From Mesorhizobium sp. SARCC-RB16n (GTDB lineage: Bacteria > Pseudomonadota > Alphaproteobacteria > Rhizobiales > Rhizobiaceae): a DNA stretch of 64,000 nt. Both the position numbers and the translations under genes were made by a program. The first letter of the stretch is position 1. Each line of letters opens with the position of its first letter. Below the pieces are notes generated by a model, which had not been told where the DNA came from, did no database searches, and saw only the letters and a program-made list of their open reading frames with translations. The DNA lies in NCBI RefSeq assembly GCF_008520305.1, contig NZ_ML703279.1, forward strand, positions 62,001-126,000, read 5' to 3'. Shown here in pieces: positions 35,896 through 45,450 of the stretch.

Positions 35896-36134
35896 GTGGC
35901 CGATGATCGATCATGGCATCACCTGATCAATGAGCCTCGGATCTGGGACGATGCTGCGATGGAAAGCTTCTTCTCCTCGCTGAAAACCGAGCGGACAGCC
36001 CGCAAGGTCTCCAGGACGAGGGATAACGCCAGGGACCGATGTTCGATTACATCGAGCGCTTCCACGGCCCTCGGCGAAGGCACCCGACCCTCGGCTATCT
36101 GAGCCGGTCGAGTTCAAGGAACAAGCTACGCTAG
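35896..36134 (+). pseudogene. Remnant of an IS3-family transposase C-terminus
   Basis: The translation DAAMESFFSSLKTERTAR is the end of the catalytic DDE domain of IS3-family transposases, with E of the triad. After a shift of frame, FDYIERFHGPRRRHPTLGYL follows, the usual C-terminal motif. The rest of the element is missing. It lies just upstream of traG. Confidence 0.8.
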
Positions 36135-37184
36135 CTCAGCCCCGTTTCCCAAGCAGGCCAGACGCCGCAAAACGCGGCAAGCGGTTAAGAATGGGTCTAT
36201 GGCGCAGGGTTCATCTGCTACGCGCTTCATCCTGCGGACAGCAAACAGCGAAGCCTCCACCGGCGCGAACAGTTCGCGATGGCGGGTTGATTGCGCGACC
36301 GGTCCGCCATTTCTTGCAGAGAAACCGTGCAATCGGCTCGTGTATGTCGCCCCACCCATCTCCTGAGCGCATCATTTCCGTCGTCCTCTTTCAGCCGGCT
36401 GTTCCTCCCAACCGCCAGTTGGATAATGATGGTCCCCTGTCGAGAATAGTTATTGCTGTCGAGCACGACGGTCTGAGCCGTCTTGTGGGTCCTTCACCTT
36501 TGCCATCCCTTGCAAATGAGGATTTGCGTTCCTGGTTCGGCCTGCCCCTGACAAGCTTGGCCTTCAGCTCAATTCCAGCTTCTCTGAACTTTCCGGCCGC
36601 ACTAGCCAAGCGTCACGCTACCGCGCGACGAACGCAAAAAATGTGACAGGGCAGACCACAAAAGTGGGTTGTACCGAAGACTTTTTAGCGGACTCGCAAA
36701 AAAGGAAACGACAGACCTTCCCGATTGCAAGACGAGGCCTGGACTCGCTTTACCGGGAGGGTTGTCGAGCAACGTTTCCGTCAGTTCTCGGCACGGAACT
36801 GTGATCTTGGCTGCCCTTCGATGCCGAACGCGAACGCACTGATGGCGCACGTCTGATCGAGTTCGCGGTTCGAACTAAAAGCTCCCGCCCCCGCTCGAAA
36901 GGATGGGTCCGCAGCAGCGTCGCCGACCAGGTCCTGTGGCAGACAGTTCGACGTGCTCTCTCGAGCCGCCCGGTCCTAATTCCCCAAGAAGCTACTCGGC
37001 CAGCGGTCCAAGCAGTATATAATCCACTGGGCCGCGATACCGACGGTCTTTGTTGGGACCCGCACCGGTTCTTGAAGTAGTAGACGATATCAACACGGCT
37101 ATCACCGAACATCATTGCGCTCGGGTCGGGTCGTCTCTAAAAAGGAAGCTTCGCCGCTTGTTGATCATGCCAAAGGAGCGTTGC
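36135..37184. other. No gene recognised; region upstream of mucR
   Basis: Over one kilobase after the IS remnant I find only short overlapping frames. The last part should carry the promoter of the MucR-type gene. Confidence 0.4.
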
Positions 37185-37646
37185 GTGGCAGAGGAAGCCC
37201 AGGACAATACTGATGTCCTTGTTGAGCTCACTGCCCATGTCGTTTCGGCGTATGTCTCGAAGAACCCGGTTCCGGCCGGCGAACTTCCGGCCCTGATCGG
37301 CCAGGTGCATGCAGCACTGAAGAGCACGGCCGGCGTGGCGCACGAGAAGCCGGAAGCTCTGAAGCCTGCCGTTCCGATTAAGAAATCGGTGACGCCGGAC
37401 TACATCGTCTGCCTGGAGGACGGGAAGAAGTTCAAGTCGCTGAAGCGGCATCTGTCTGTCCACTACGGGCTGACGCCGGACCAGTATCGTGCCAAATGGG
37501 GTCTGCCGAGGGACTATCCTATGGTGACGCCAAATTATGCCGTCGCACGGTCGGCATTGGCCAAGGCCATGGGTCTTGGACGCAAACCCACGCAAATGGA
37601 AAACCCAGAGCCTGCGAAGCGGATACGCAATGAGCCTACAGGCTGA
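37185..37646 (+). CDS. MucR/Ros-family transcriptional regulator
   Basis: The 153-residue protein has the MucR layout: an N-terminal oligomerisation region (LVELTAHVVSAYVSKNPVP) and a C-terminal DNA-binding zinc-finger-like domain (SVTPDYIVCLEDGKKFKSLK). The ligand positions read C76, D79, H89 and H93, so the second cysteine of the classic Ros finger is replaced by aspartate. Rhizobial MucR proteins control exopolysaccharide, motility and other genes by binding AT-rich DNA. I chose the GTG at 37185 because AAGGAG lies 7 bases upstream; an ATG at 37167 is possible. A second member lies at 60914. Confidence 0.93.
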   Translation: MAEEAQDNTDVLVELTAHVVSAYVSKNPVPAGELPALIGQVHAALKSTAGVAHEKPEALKPAVPIKKSVTPDYIVCLEDGKKFKSLKRHLSVHYGLTPDQYRAKWGLPRDYPMVTPNYAVARSALAKAMGLGRKPTQMENPEPAKRIRNEPTG

Positions 37647-37870
37647 TTGATCGGCCGGCCGATCGTCTTGGCGCATTACAGCCGCCCGGACCGTATGCCG
37701 ATACCAAAGGCGGGGACCCCCCGCCTCACTTGACATTTCTGGTCCTGCCAGAATTGCCGAAAGGCTCAGAAAACCAACTGCGGCTCCCGAATGAGCCCTG
37801 TTGCCGCGCGCGCTGAACGACAGCCAGTTACACGCGCGACTTCCGCGTCATTCCGGCTTACGCCGGGCGG

Positions 37871-38083
37871 TCAACCTGCTTTGCTAAGATTTCCGGCCGA
37901 GGACTTGCCGCTGCGGCGGTCCTGCTCGATCTCGTAATTGATCTTCTGGCCGTCGGCGAGGGTCGAAAGACCTGCTCTCTCGACTGCGGAAATGTGAACA
38001 AACACGTCTTGGCCGCCGCCATCGGGCGTGATGAAGCCGAAGCCCTTGGTGCTGTTGAACCACTTCACGGTTCCAGTTGCCAT
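37871..38083 (-). CDS. cspA: Cold-shock protein (CspA family)
   Basis: The 70-residue protein carries the RNA-binding motifs [11 protein letters not shown] and [13 protein letters not shown] of the cold-shock domain. It would bind single-stranded RNA and DNA and keep RNA unfolded. AGGAAGGAAT precedes the start by a few bases. The C-terminal end ([15 protein letters not shown]) is close to other rhizobial copies. It stands alone between mucR and small ORFs. Confidence 0.96.
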   Translation of the reverse strand: MATGTVKWFNSTKGFGFITPDGGGQDVFVHISAVERAGLSTLADGQKINYEIEQDRRSGKSSAGNLSKAG

Positions 38084-38603
38084 ACTCTATTCCTTCCTAA
38101 CGATTGATCGCGATTTGGGCTTAAAAGCCAAACCGGTTCCATAAACGCAGCAATATCGTGAAATGCAAGGCAGGATCGATTGGACCGACAATCGCGGCCG
38201 TCATATGGAGTTCCGCGCTGCCCTGCAGCCAACAGACTCCCGTCCACCGGTGTCAGAGCAGGTTCTGAACTTTGCCGTCGGAGGTAGCCACCTCTCTTGT
38301 GTCATCAGCAATGCACGGGAGGCAGCGCTTGCGCGTTTGCGGCCCAGCCACCGCAACCTGAATTTTACGGGTTAAGCTTGTTTAAAACAACATAATGTGA
38401 GAGTTCTGCGCCATCGAAATCCACTCTCAAGCTTTACTTATCGGTAAAAAACAGATGAAGGCGCCGTAAGTATTTCTAGAGCAGCGTTTTGTGGTCTCAC
38501 TGCTCGGTTGTTCGGTTCCGTAACGCCCTGCTAAAGCGGGTTTTTCGTCGTTATTGAATCGTTTGAAACGTCATTTAACTTGTCTTTGTTGGAGGGGGAT
38601 TCC
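38084..38603. other. Intergenic region with a weak terminator-like hairpin
   Basis: No gene is evident. At 38526-38545 CCTGC-TAAA-GCGGG is followed by TTTTT, which could act as a weak terminator on the plus strand. The remainder would hold the cspA leader and the promoter of the next small gene. Confidence 0.35.
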
Positions 38604-38792
38604 ATGAAGCCATCAAAAAACTTGGATAACTTGAAGTTTGTCCAAGCGATGTTGAGAGAGATTCGTCAGACGGTGCAGGCTGACGGGGAAAGCCTGCTGA
38701 CCTATTTGGTCGACATGGCTTACCTGGAGGCCAGCGATCGAATTAGGTCGAGTTGGGCCTTGCAAGGTGAAAACGGCAAGTCTGACGCCTAA
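38604..38792 (+). CDS. Small conserved-looking hypothetical protein
   Basis: This 62-residue frame (MKPSKNLDNLKFVQAMLREI, then LVDMAYLEASDRIRS) has a strong ribosome binding site, GGAGGGGGA, 5 bases before the ATG, and a compact helical composition. I do not know its function. Small proteins of this form occur in rhizobial genomes near regulators. It has no membrane segment. Confidence 0.65.
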   Translation: MKPSKNLDNLKFVQAMLREIRQTVQADGESLLTYLVDMAYLEASDRIRSSWALQGENGKSDA

Positions 38793-38835
38793 ACGTGGCG
38801 TCACGACCATCGCTCAGGTGCGATGAAGCGGACTT

Positions 38836-38976
38836 ATGCAAACGTTCAAGGTTGAGGAGATTGATAGCGCCAAAGCAGTCCGTAGCGTTTCAGTCGAAGC
38901 ACAAAGCGATGCGCACGCGATCATGAAAGCGATACCGCGCCCCTCTAGCGAGGACCTGGTAAGGCTGTGGATATGA
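38836..38976 (+). CDS. Possible 46-residue ORF
   Basis: The frame MQTFKVEEIDSAKAVRSVSV continues to 46 residues and looks like a genuine small soluble protein in composition. The ribosome binding site is weak, and there is no family assignment. It follows the previous small gene on the same strand after 43 bases. Confidence 0.35.
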   Translation: MQTFKVEEIDSAKAVRSVSVEAQSDAHAIMKAIPRPSSEDLVRLWI

Positions 38977-39431
38977 GTAACTTACGCCCATCGTAGCTCT
39001 CGAGAGTTCTCTCTGGAGTCTAATTGACCTACCTCACTCTCGCTCAAGACGCTTGAAATTGTTGCTGCCGTGGGCGGCCTTGTTTCGTTAGAGGTAGCGG
39101 CGGGGTTACGAGTTGTTCGCACGCTGGAGATCTGCCGGACCGGAGATCAGACGTGTTTGTGGATTGTCGGAACCGCCGAACGGTGACGGTCTTGCGTTCG
39201 ATTGTCATCGAGCTTGACAGCGGAGTGTCTTGCATCCCCTTTTTGCGGAGCCATGCTGCAGTGAGTGTTGCTGTGCTCGTCGCTGGCGGCGGACCGGGCA
39301 GGTGGCCTTCCTTCGCAGAAGAGCAGGCCGAGCGCGAAGCGGACGTTTCGTTCACTCCCATGCTGGCGGTCGCGTCGGTCATGCCGTGCAAGTGCCTGGC
39401 ACGGACGGTGATGGGCCGATGTAGGCGAGAG
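38977..39431. other. No gene recognised downstream of kup
   Basis: This 455-base gap between a small ORF and the end of kup has only shadow frames. No clear terminator is visible. Confidence 0.4.
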
Positions 39432-41348
39432 CTAGACAACCACCTGTGTGCCGATTTCTACCACGCGGCTCGTCGGGATCTGGAAATATTCGGTCGCATC
39501 AGCCGCCGTGCGCGCCAGGCCGATGAATAGCCGGTCCTGCCATACCGGCATGCCGGAATTGGGCGAAGCCTTGAGCGAGCGCCGCGACAGGAAGAAGGAT
39601 GTCGTCATGATGTCGAACTTCAAGCCCTGCTTGCGGCAGATCGCCAGCGCGCGCGGGATGTTGGGCTGTTCCATGTAGCCGAAGGTCAGAGTCACCCGCA
39701 TGAACAGCTCGTTGACCGTCTCCATCTTGACCCGCTCGCTGTCGGGCACGACGGGCTGCGGCGCCGTCACCACCGAAAGGATGACGTTCTGCTCGTGCAG
39801 CACCTTGTAGTGCTTGAGGCTGTGCATCAGCGCGGTCGGCGCGCTGAGCGGATCGCTGGTCAGGAACACGGCCGTGCCCGACACCAGCTGCGGCTTTTTC
39901 TTCAACAGATTGCCGGCGAGGAAATCGAGCGGGATTTCGTTGCGGCGGGTCTTGTCGAAAAGATAGCGACTGCCACGCACCCAGGTCCACATGCCCAGCA
40001 CGATGGTGAAAGCCACCACCAGCGAAGCCCAGCCACCTTCGAACACCTTGACGATGTTGGAGGCGAAGAAGACGATATCGATGAAGGCAAACAGCACGGT
40101 CAGCGGGATCGCCACCGACAGCTTCCACTTCCAGATCCGGGTCATGACCACGTAGAGCAGCACCGTCGTCACCAGCATGTTGCCGGTGACTGAGATACCA
40201 TAGGCGGAAGCCAGCTTGCTGGACTCGCCGAAGCCGACGACCAGAATCACCACCGCCAACGCCAGCAGCAGGTTGACGCGCGGCATGTAGATCTGGCCGG
40301 GTTGTTTCTCCGATGTGTGCAGGATTTCGAGCCGCGGCAGCATGTTGAGCTGCACCGCCTGGCGGGTCAGAGAAAAAGCCCCCGAGATGACCGCCTGGCT
40401 GGCGATCACGGTAGCCGCTGTCGCCAGCACCACCATCGGGATCAGCGTCCACCCCTCGTTCATCTCGAAGAACGGATGGCCGACCACGCCGCCATTCGCC
40501 AGGATGAAGGCGCCCTGCCCGGCATAATTCAAGAGCAGACAGGGGAACACGATCGAGAGCCAGGCAAGCACCATGGGCTTGCGGCCGAAATGGCCGAGAT
40601 CGGCATACAGTGCTTCGCCGCCGGTGACGGCAAGAAAGACGGCGCCGATGGTGACGGAGGCGACCTCGGGCGAATTGATCAGGAAAGCGACGATATAATG
40701 GGGGCTGACGGCCCACAGGATTTCCGGATCGGCGATGATGTGGTTGAGGCCGGAGAAGCCGATAGCCAGGAACCACAGGGCGGTTACCGGCCCGAACACC
40801 AGCCCGACACCGCCGGTGCCGAAGCGTTGTATCGCGAACAGTATGGCGAGAACGACCAGGGTCAGCGGCACGACATAGGGTTGGAAGGCGGGCGTAACGA
40901 CATTCATGCCCTCCACCGCCGAAAGCACCGAAATGGCCGGCGTAATGACCGCGTCACCGAAAAACAGCGAGGCGCCGACGATGCCGATGCCGAGAATCAC
41001 CGCCGAGCGCTTCGGAAAACTGCCGCGGGCCAGCGCCATCAGCGACAGCACGCCGCCCTCGCCGCGGTTATCAGCACGCAGCACGAACATGATGTACTTT
41101 ACCGTGACGGTAATGGTCAGCGACCAGATGATCAGCGACAGCACGCCGAGAATATCTGTGCGGTCAGCGACGTTGCCGCCCGACGAGGCATGGAGCGCTT
41201 CGCGCAATGCATAGATTGGGCTCGTCCCGATATCACCGTAGACCACACCGAGTGCGCCAAGCATCAACAACTCAGTACTTTGAGCTGAGCCGGGATGTAC
41301 CGCTAGTTCCTCAACGTCACAATTGGTGGCAGAATCCACGACCGCCAT
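39432..41348 (-). CDS. kup: Kup-type potassium uptake transporter
   Basis: The 638-residue protein has about twelve membrane segments and the Kup N-terminal motif LGALGVVYGDIGTSPIYALR near residue 30; a soluble C-terminal region of about 170 residues follows. It imports potassium, probably with protons. I chose the ATG at 41348 because GGAG lies 7 bases upstream; the frame runs further upstream without similarity. It is transcribed alone, with a gene-free AT-rich stretch before it. Confidence 0.95.
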   Translation of the reverse strand: MAVVDSATNCDVEELAVHPGSAQSTELLMLGALGVVYGDIGTSPIYALREALHASSGGNVADRTDILGVLSLIIWSLTITVTVKYIMFVLRADNRGEGGVLSLMALARGSFPKRSAVILGIGIVGASLFFGDAVITPAISVLSAVEGMNVVTPAFQPYVVPLTLVVLAILFAIQRFGTGGVGLVFGPVTALWFLAIGFSGLNHIIADPEILWAVSPHYIVAFLINSPEVASVTIGAVFLAVTGGEALYADLGHFGRKPMVLAWLSIVFPCLLLNYAGQGAFILANGGVVGHPFFEMNEGWTLIPMVVLATAATVIASQAVISGAFSLTRQAVQLNMLPRLEILHTSEKQPGQIYMPRVNLLLALAVVILVVGFGESSKLASAYGISVTGNMLVTTVLLYVVMTRIWKWKLSVAIPLTVLFAFIDIVFFASNIVKVFEGGWASLVVAFTIVLGMWTWVRGSRYLFDKTRRNEIPLDFLAGNLLKKKPQLVSGTAVFLTSDPLSAPTALMHSLKHYKVLHEQNVILSVVTAPQPVVPDSERVKMETVNELFMRVTLTFGYMEQPNIPRALAICRKQGLKFDIMTTSFFLSRRSLKASPNSGMPVWQDRLFIGLARTAADATEYFQIPTSRVVEIGTQVVV

Positions 41349-41958
41349 TCGTATGCTCCACGGGTGCTGTGCTCTACGGCCAACGCAATTCTGCATTTCC
41401 GAGGCGCGTCCTTGCGACAGGCAGCCTCGGCCGATTGGGTGGTGCAACAAGGGAGGGAGGAACCCGCTGCACTGCCGCTATCGGCCGAGGCGTCCGGAGA
41501 TTGCTAATCGGGACGGCCATGCTGAACTCAACCGGCACATCACCGGTGGATTGTCCCGTCATCCAGCAAAATTAGCGATCTCAACCTATGAACTAAATAT
41601 AACAAGCTTCACCGTTAGACTAAATAATTTTGTGGTCATTGAGCTGCCGAACGAAAGTAACATTTGCATAATATCACGAATTATTGAGTGTTATTTAGCG
41701 GCAATATCGACAATCGACTTCTGAAAGTCAATATTTTCATGGTTTCATATGTAGCATTTCGGAGATTTGCCCGCGCGGACCGAACCGGTTTGCGTCCTGC
41801 ATATTACTGACCGTCATTCCTCGATGTCCTATGTCCCTTCGAACCCTGATCTCCACAGTTGCCGAGGTTGACGGCCAACTGTTCCGCGCCCGGCTTTCGA
41901 TCAGTGCGAATACCTGACAGGCCCGGCCGGCTGCAAAATCCGCCCGGGCTGAATGGTC
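41349..41958. other. AT-rich intergenic region upstream of kup
   Basis: The segment from about 41570 to 41760 is distinctly AT-rich compared with its surroundings. AT-rich DNA before genes is a common target of MucR-type proteins, but I see no defined operator. No gene is recognised. Confidence 0.4.
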
Positions 41959-43353
41959 TCAATGAGGTTTGCCCTCATACATCTCGTTGCCCCAGAACCG
42001 TGGTCGATCATTGGCCGAGTCGGAGATATCCTGAACTTGCGGCAGCGACAGGTCTGTCTCGGCCGGCAATTCACCGGCCATGGCGGCGGCGAGCTTCGTC
42101 TGATCGAGTTCCTTTTCCCAACGCGCCACTACGATCGTCGCGACCGCATTGCCGACGAGGTTGGTGAGCGCCCGGCACTCCGACATGAAGCGGTCGACGC
42201 CGAGAATCAGCGCCATGCCGGCAACCGGCACGGAGGGCACGACCGACAGCGTCGCCGCCAACGTGACGAAACCAGCACCGGTGATACCGGCGGCACCCTT
42301 CGAACTCAGCATCGCGACGAGAAGCAAAAGGATTTGGTCGCCGAAGGTAAGCGGTGTGTCGGTCGCCTGCGCGATAAACAGTGCCGCCAGCGTCATATAG
42401 ATGTTGGTGCCGTCGAGATTGAACGAGTAGCCGGTCGGGATAACCAGGCCGACCACCGAGCGCTTGCAGCCGGCACGCTCCATCTTGACCATGAGGCCAG
42501 GCAGCGCCGCTTCTGACGACGAGGTGCCGAGAACCAGCAGCAACTCTTCCTTGATGTAGCGGATCAGCGCCAGGATCGAGAAACCGTTGTAGCGGGCGAC
42601 CGCGCCCAGCACCACTAGTACGAAGAGCAGCGAGGTCGCGTAGAACGTGCCGATCAGCATGGCGAGATTAGCGATCGAGCCAATGCCGTATTTGCCGATG
42701 GTAAAGGACATGGCACCGAAGGCGCCGATGGGTGCGGCCTTCATGAGGATGGTGACAAGGCGGAAGATTGGTGCGGTCAGCGCCTGCAGGAAATCGAGGA
42801 CCGGACGGCCGCGGTCACCGACGAGCCCCATCGCGCTGCCGAACAGCACCGAAAAGAACAGCACCTGCAATATGTCGCCCTGCACGAAGGCGCCGGTGAT
42901 CGTGTCGGGGATGATGTTCATCAGGAAGGCGACGATGCTCGTCTCATGCGCCTTATCGGTAAAGGCCATTACCTTCGACGCGTCGAGCGTTGCCGGGTTG
43001 ATATGCATGCCGGCGCCGGGCCGGACAACATTGGATACGATGAGGCCGACAACCAGCGCTAGCGTCGAGAACACCAGGAAATAGCTCATCGCTTTGCCAG
43101 CGACGCGGCCGACTTTCTGCAGGTCGGAGACGCCGGCAATGCCGGTCGCTACTGTCAGGAAGATCACCGGGGCGATGATCATCTTCACCAGCTTGATGAA
43201 CGCGTCGCCGAACGGCTTCATCGCGGCACCGGTCTCGGGGTAGAAGTGACCGAGAACAATGCCCGCGGCGATCGCCACCAGGACCTGTACATAGAGATGA
43301 CGATAGAAGGGAACCTTGCCGCCCGGCTCGGCGGGAGCGTTTTCTGTCTGCAT
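41959..43353 (-). CDS. dctA: DctA, C4-dicarboxylate transporter
   Basis: The 464-residue protein is a DAACS-family symporter for succinate, malate and fumarate. It has eight or so membrane helices, starting [18 protein letters not shown], and the substrate-site motifs [11 protein letters not shown] and [12 protein letters not shown]. In rhizobia this carrier feeds bacteroids during nitrogen fixation. The ATG at 43353 has GGAGG upstream. It is divergent from dctBD, and a consensus sigma-54 promoter lies about 85 bases before the start, as expected for DctD control. Confidence 0.97.
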   Translation of the reverse strand: MQTENAPAEPGGKVPFYRHLYVQVLVAIAAGIVLGHFYPETGAAMKPFGDAFIKLVKMIIAPVIFLTVATGIAGVSDLQKVGRVAGKAMSYFLVFSTLALVVGLIVSNVVRPGAGMHINPATLDASKVMAFTDKAHETSIVAFLMNIIPDTITGAFVQGDILQVLFFSVLFGSAMGLVGDRGRPVLDFLQALTAPIFRLVTILMKAAPIGAFGAMSFTIGKYGIGSIANLAMLIGTFYATSLLFVLVVLGAVARYNGFSILALIRYIKEELLLVLGTSSSEAALPGLMVKMERAGCKRSVVGLVIPTGYSFNLDGTNIYMTLAALFIAQATDTPLTFGDQILLLLVAMLSSKGAAGITGAGFVTLAATLSVVPSVPVAGMALILGVDRFMSECRALTNLVGNAVATIVVARWEKELDQTKLAAAMAGELPAETDLSLPQVQDISDSANDRPRFWGNEMYEGKPH

Positions 43354-43438
43354 GATATCCTCCGTTGCGCCCCAATCGGCAAGCCCGACCTCCCGGGACC
43401 TTGAACTCAACAGCCTCGCGGCTGCTTAATCGGACTTC

Positions 43439-43453
43439 GCAACTGCCATGCCA
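43439..43453 (-). promoter_or_regulatory. Sigma-54 promoter of dctA
   Basis: On the minus strand the sequence TGGCATGGCAGTTGC has the -24 GG and -12 GC at the correct ten-base spacing and fits the sigma-54 consensus. It faces dctA, which is known to need RpoN and DctD in rhizobia. Confidence 0.85.
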
Positions 43454-43511
43454 GACGCAGTCTTCTACCATTAAGTCTATGATCTCACGTCATAATTTTT
43501 AATTGCCGATG

Positions 43512-43544
43512 TTTGCCGCCGGGCAAAGAGTGCGGCTGACCGCA
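43512..43544. promoter_or_regulatory. Two inverted repeats between dctA and dctB
   Basis: TTTGCC-GCCG-GGCAAA (43512-43527) and TGCGG-CTGA-CCGCA (43531-43544) are perfect dyads between the dctA promoter and the DctD-like site. They may be further binding sites for DctD or another regulator. Confidence 0.4.
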
Positions 43545-43560
43545 TAAACTGGATTGTCCG

Positions 43561-43580
43561 TTGTGCGAAATTATGCACAA
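43561..43580. promoter_or_regulatory. Palindromic DctD-type upstream activator site
   Basis: TTGTGC-N8-GCACAA is a perfect dyad about 110 bases upstream of the dctA -24/-12 element. Rhizobial DctD binds TGTGC-containing palindromes at this distance. It overlaps possible dctB start codons at 43561 and 43573. Confidence 0.65.
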
Positions 43581-43587
43581 ATGGGCG

Positions 43588-45444
43588 ATGCTGAAGCGCC
43601 CCGCCGATATCTCTTCGACGCCCGAGCAAGTCGGCAGGCGTGCGGGCCGAGCCTGGTTCGGGTTCGCAGCTGTCGGGTTCGTAATCGTAGCGGCGGCGCT
43701 CTATAGCGCTGGCCTCTATGCTCGCGGCATCGAGCTCAAGGCGCTGGCGGCGCAAGGGCGCACAGATGCCAACCTGAAAGTAGCGCTGCTGAGCGCTGTT
43801 CTTGAAAACCCACGCGCGCTGCCGCTGCTGCTCTCGGAGGACCAGCAGGTGCACGACGCGCTTTCCCAGCGAGGCGCCGCCGCGATCGACGCGCTGAACC
43901 GCAAGCTTGAGGGGTTGGTCACCGGCACCAAGGCGTCAGTGCTCTACGTCACGGGCGCCAATGGTGTGGCGGTCGCGTCCAGCAACTGGCGCCAGCCGAA
44001 CAGCTTCGTCGGCAGCGACTACGGCTTTCGCGCCTACTTCTCTAGGGCGATGCAGACCGGAACAGCCGAATACTTCGCGCTCGGCAATGTCAGCAAGCGT
44101 GCGGGCCTTTACATTTCGCGACGCGTCGGCAGCGCCATAGCGCCGCTCGGCGTCGTCGTCGTCAAGATGGAATTCGACCAGCTCGAGGCGAATTGGCGCG
44201 ATGCGAATCGGCCGACCTATGTCAGCGACGAACATGGTATCGTGCTGGTCACCAGCATTCCATCGTGGCGCTTCATGACGACAGGAGCTCTTGCCGGGCC
44301 CGAACTTGTCGCGATCCGCGACAGCCAGCAGGTCGGCCATGCGCCGCTTGTACCCTTGCCGATCAAACGCTCCGAGGCGTTGAGCAAGGATGCATGGATG
44401 GTCCATGCCGTCACGCCAGGTGGCAACGAGGCGGAATATCTGCGCCTCTCGACGCCGGTCCCCACCACACCCTGGCGGCTCGACTACCTCGTACCTGCGG
44501 AAGCGCCGCTCACTGCTGCTGTCCGTGGCATGCGGCTTCTGGCACTTAGCCTCGTGCTTCCGCTTTTGAGCTTGGCTGCCTATTTGCTTTGGCGCCGGCA
44601 GTCGGCGCAGATGCGGATCGCTATCGAGCAGGCGGCGCGCTCAGAGCTCGAACGCCGCGTCGCGGAGCGGACCGAGGATCTAAGCCGCGCCCGCGATCGG
44701 CTGCAGTCCGAGATCATCGGTCACCGCAGCACTGAGGCCAAACTCCAGGTGGTTCATCAGGAACTGGTCCAGGCAAATCGACTGGCCATCCTTGGCCAGG
44801 TCGCGGCCGGCGTTGCGCATGAGATTAACCAGCCGGTCGCCACCATCCGGGCCTATGCTGACAATGCCCGTACCTTCCTGAAGCGCAAGCAGACCGCTCC
44901 GGCAGAGGAGAACCTGGGCGCCATAGCGGCGCTGACGGAGCGCATCGGCTCGATCACCGAGGAATTGAAGGCTTTCGCCCGCAAAGGCCGCACCGCCGCT
45001 GCGCCGGTCGAATTGCGCGGCATCATTGAGAGTGCAGTAGTCCTGCTACGAAGCCGTTTTGCCGGTCGGCTCGACGCGCTTGTCATCGAGCCCTCGCCCG
45101 CGCCCTTCAAGGTCATGGGAAACCGGGTCCGGCTCGAACAGGTACTAATCAATCTCGTCCAGAATGCGCTGGAAGCGCTTGACGGCTGCGACCACCCCAA
45201 GGTGGAGGTTTCGATCGAAGAAACGCCTGATGGCGTGGCGCTCAGCGTATTGGACAATGGGCCCGGCATTCCGCCGGCCATCCTAAATTCGCTATTCACG
45301 CCGTTCAACACTTCGAAGGAAACCGGCCTGGGCCTCGGCTTGGTGATCTCGAAGGACATCGTCGCCGACTATGGGGGTCGCATTGAGGTGGCGAGCGGCG
45401 ACAGCGGCACATGTTTCACCATCCATCTCTTGAAGGCAGCGTAG
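43588..45444 (+). CDS. dctB: DctB, C4-dicarboxylate sensor histidine kinase
   Basis: The 618-residue protein has a membrane helix near its N-terminus (FGFAAVGFVIVAAALYSAGL), a periplasmic sensing domain of about 250 residues, a second membrane helix (LLALSLVLPLLSLAAYLLWR), a coiled linker, and a kinase core with H-box GVAHEINQPVATIRAYADNA and the ATP-binding boxes DNGPGIP and GLGLGLVIS. It senses dicarboxylates, with DctA, and phosphorylates DctD. I chose the ATG at 43588; starts at 43573 and 43561 fall inside the palindromic DctD site. The next gene starts 6 bases after its stop. Confidence 0.94.
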   Translation: MLKRPADISSTPEQVGRRAGRAWFGFAAVGFVIVAAALYSAGLYARGIELKALAAQGRTDANLKVALLSAVLENPRALPLLLSEDQQVHDALSQRGAAAIDALNRKLEGLVTGTKASVLYVTGANGVAVASSNWRQPNSFVGSDYGFRAYFSRAMQTGTAEYFALGNVSKRAGLYISRRVGSAIAPLGVVVVKMEFDQLEANWRDANRPTYVSDEHGIVLVTSIPSWRFMTTGALAGPELVAIRDSQQVGHAPLVPLPIKRSEALSKDAWMVHAVTPGGNEAEYLRLSTPVPTTPWRLDYLVPAEAPLTAAVRGMRLLALSLVLPLLSLAAYLLWRRQSAQMRIAIEQAARSELERRVAERTEDLSRARDRLQSEIIGHRSTEAKLQVVHQELVQANRLAILGQVAAGVAHEINQPVATIRAYADNARTFLKRKQTAPAEENLGAIAALTERIGSITEELKAFARKGRTAAAPVELRGIIESAVVLLRSRFAGRLDALVIEPSPAPFKVMGNRVRLEQVLINLVQNALEALDGCDHPKVEVSIEETPDGVALSVLDNGPGIPPAILNSLFTPFNTSKETGLGLGLVISKDIVADYGGRIEVASGDSGTCFTIHLLKAA

Positions 45445-45450
45445 TCCAGC

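Noticed and set aside
40302-41288. Long open frame opposite kup
   Set aside because: It is the antisense shadow of a high-GC gene, with a composition of Gln, His, Asp and Arg and no motif.
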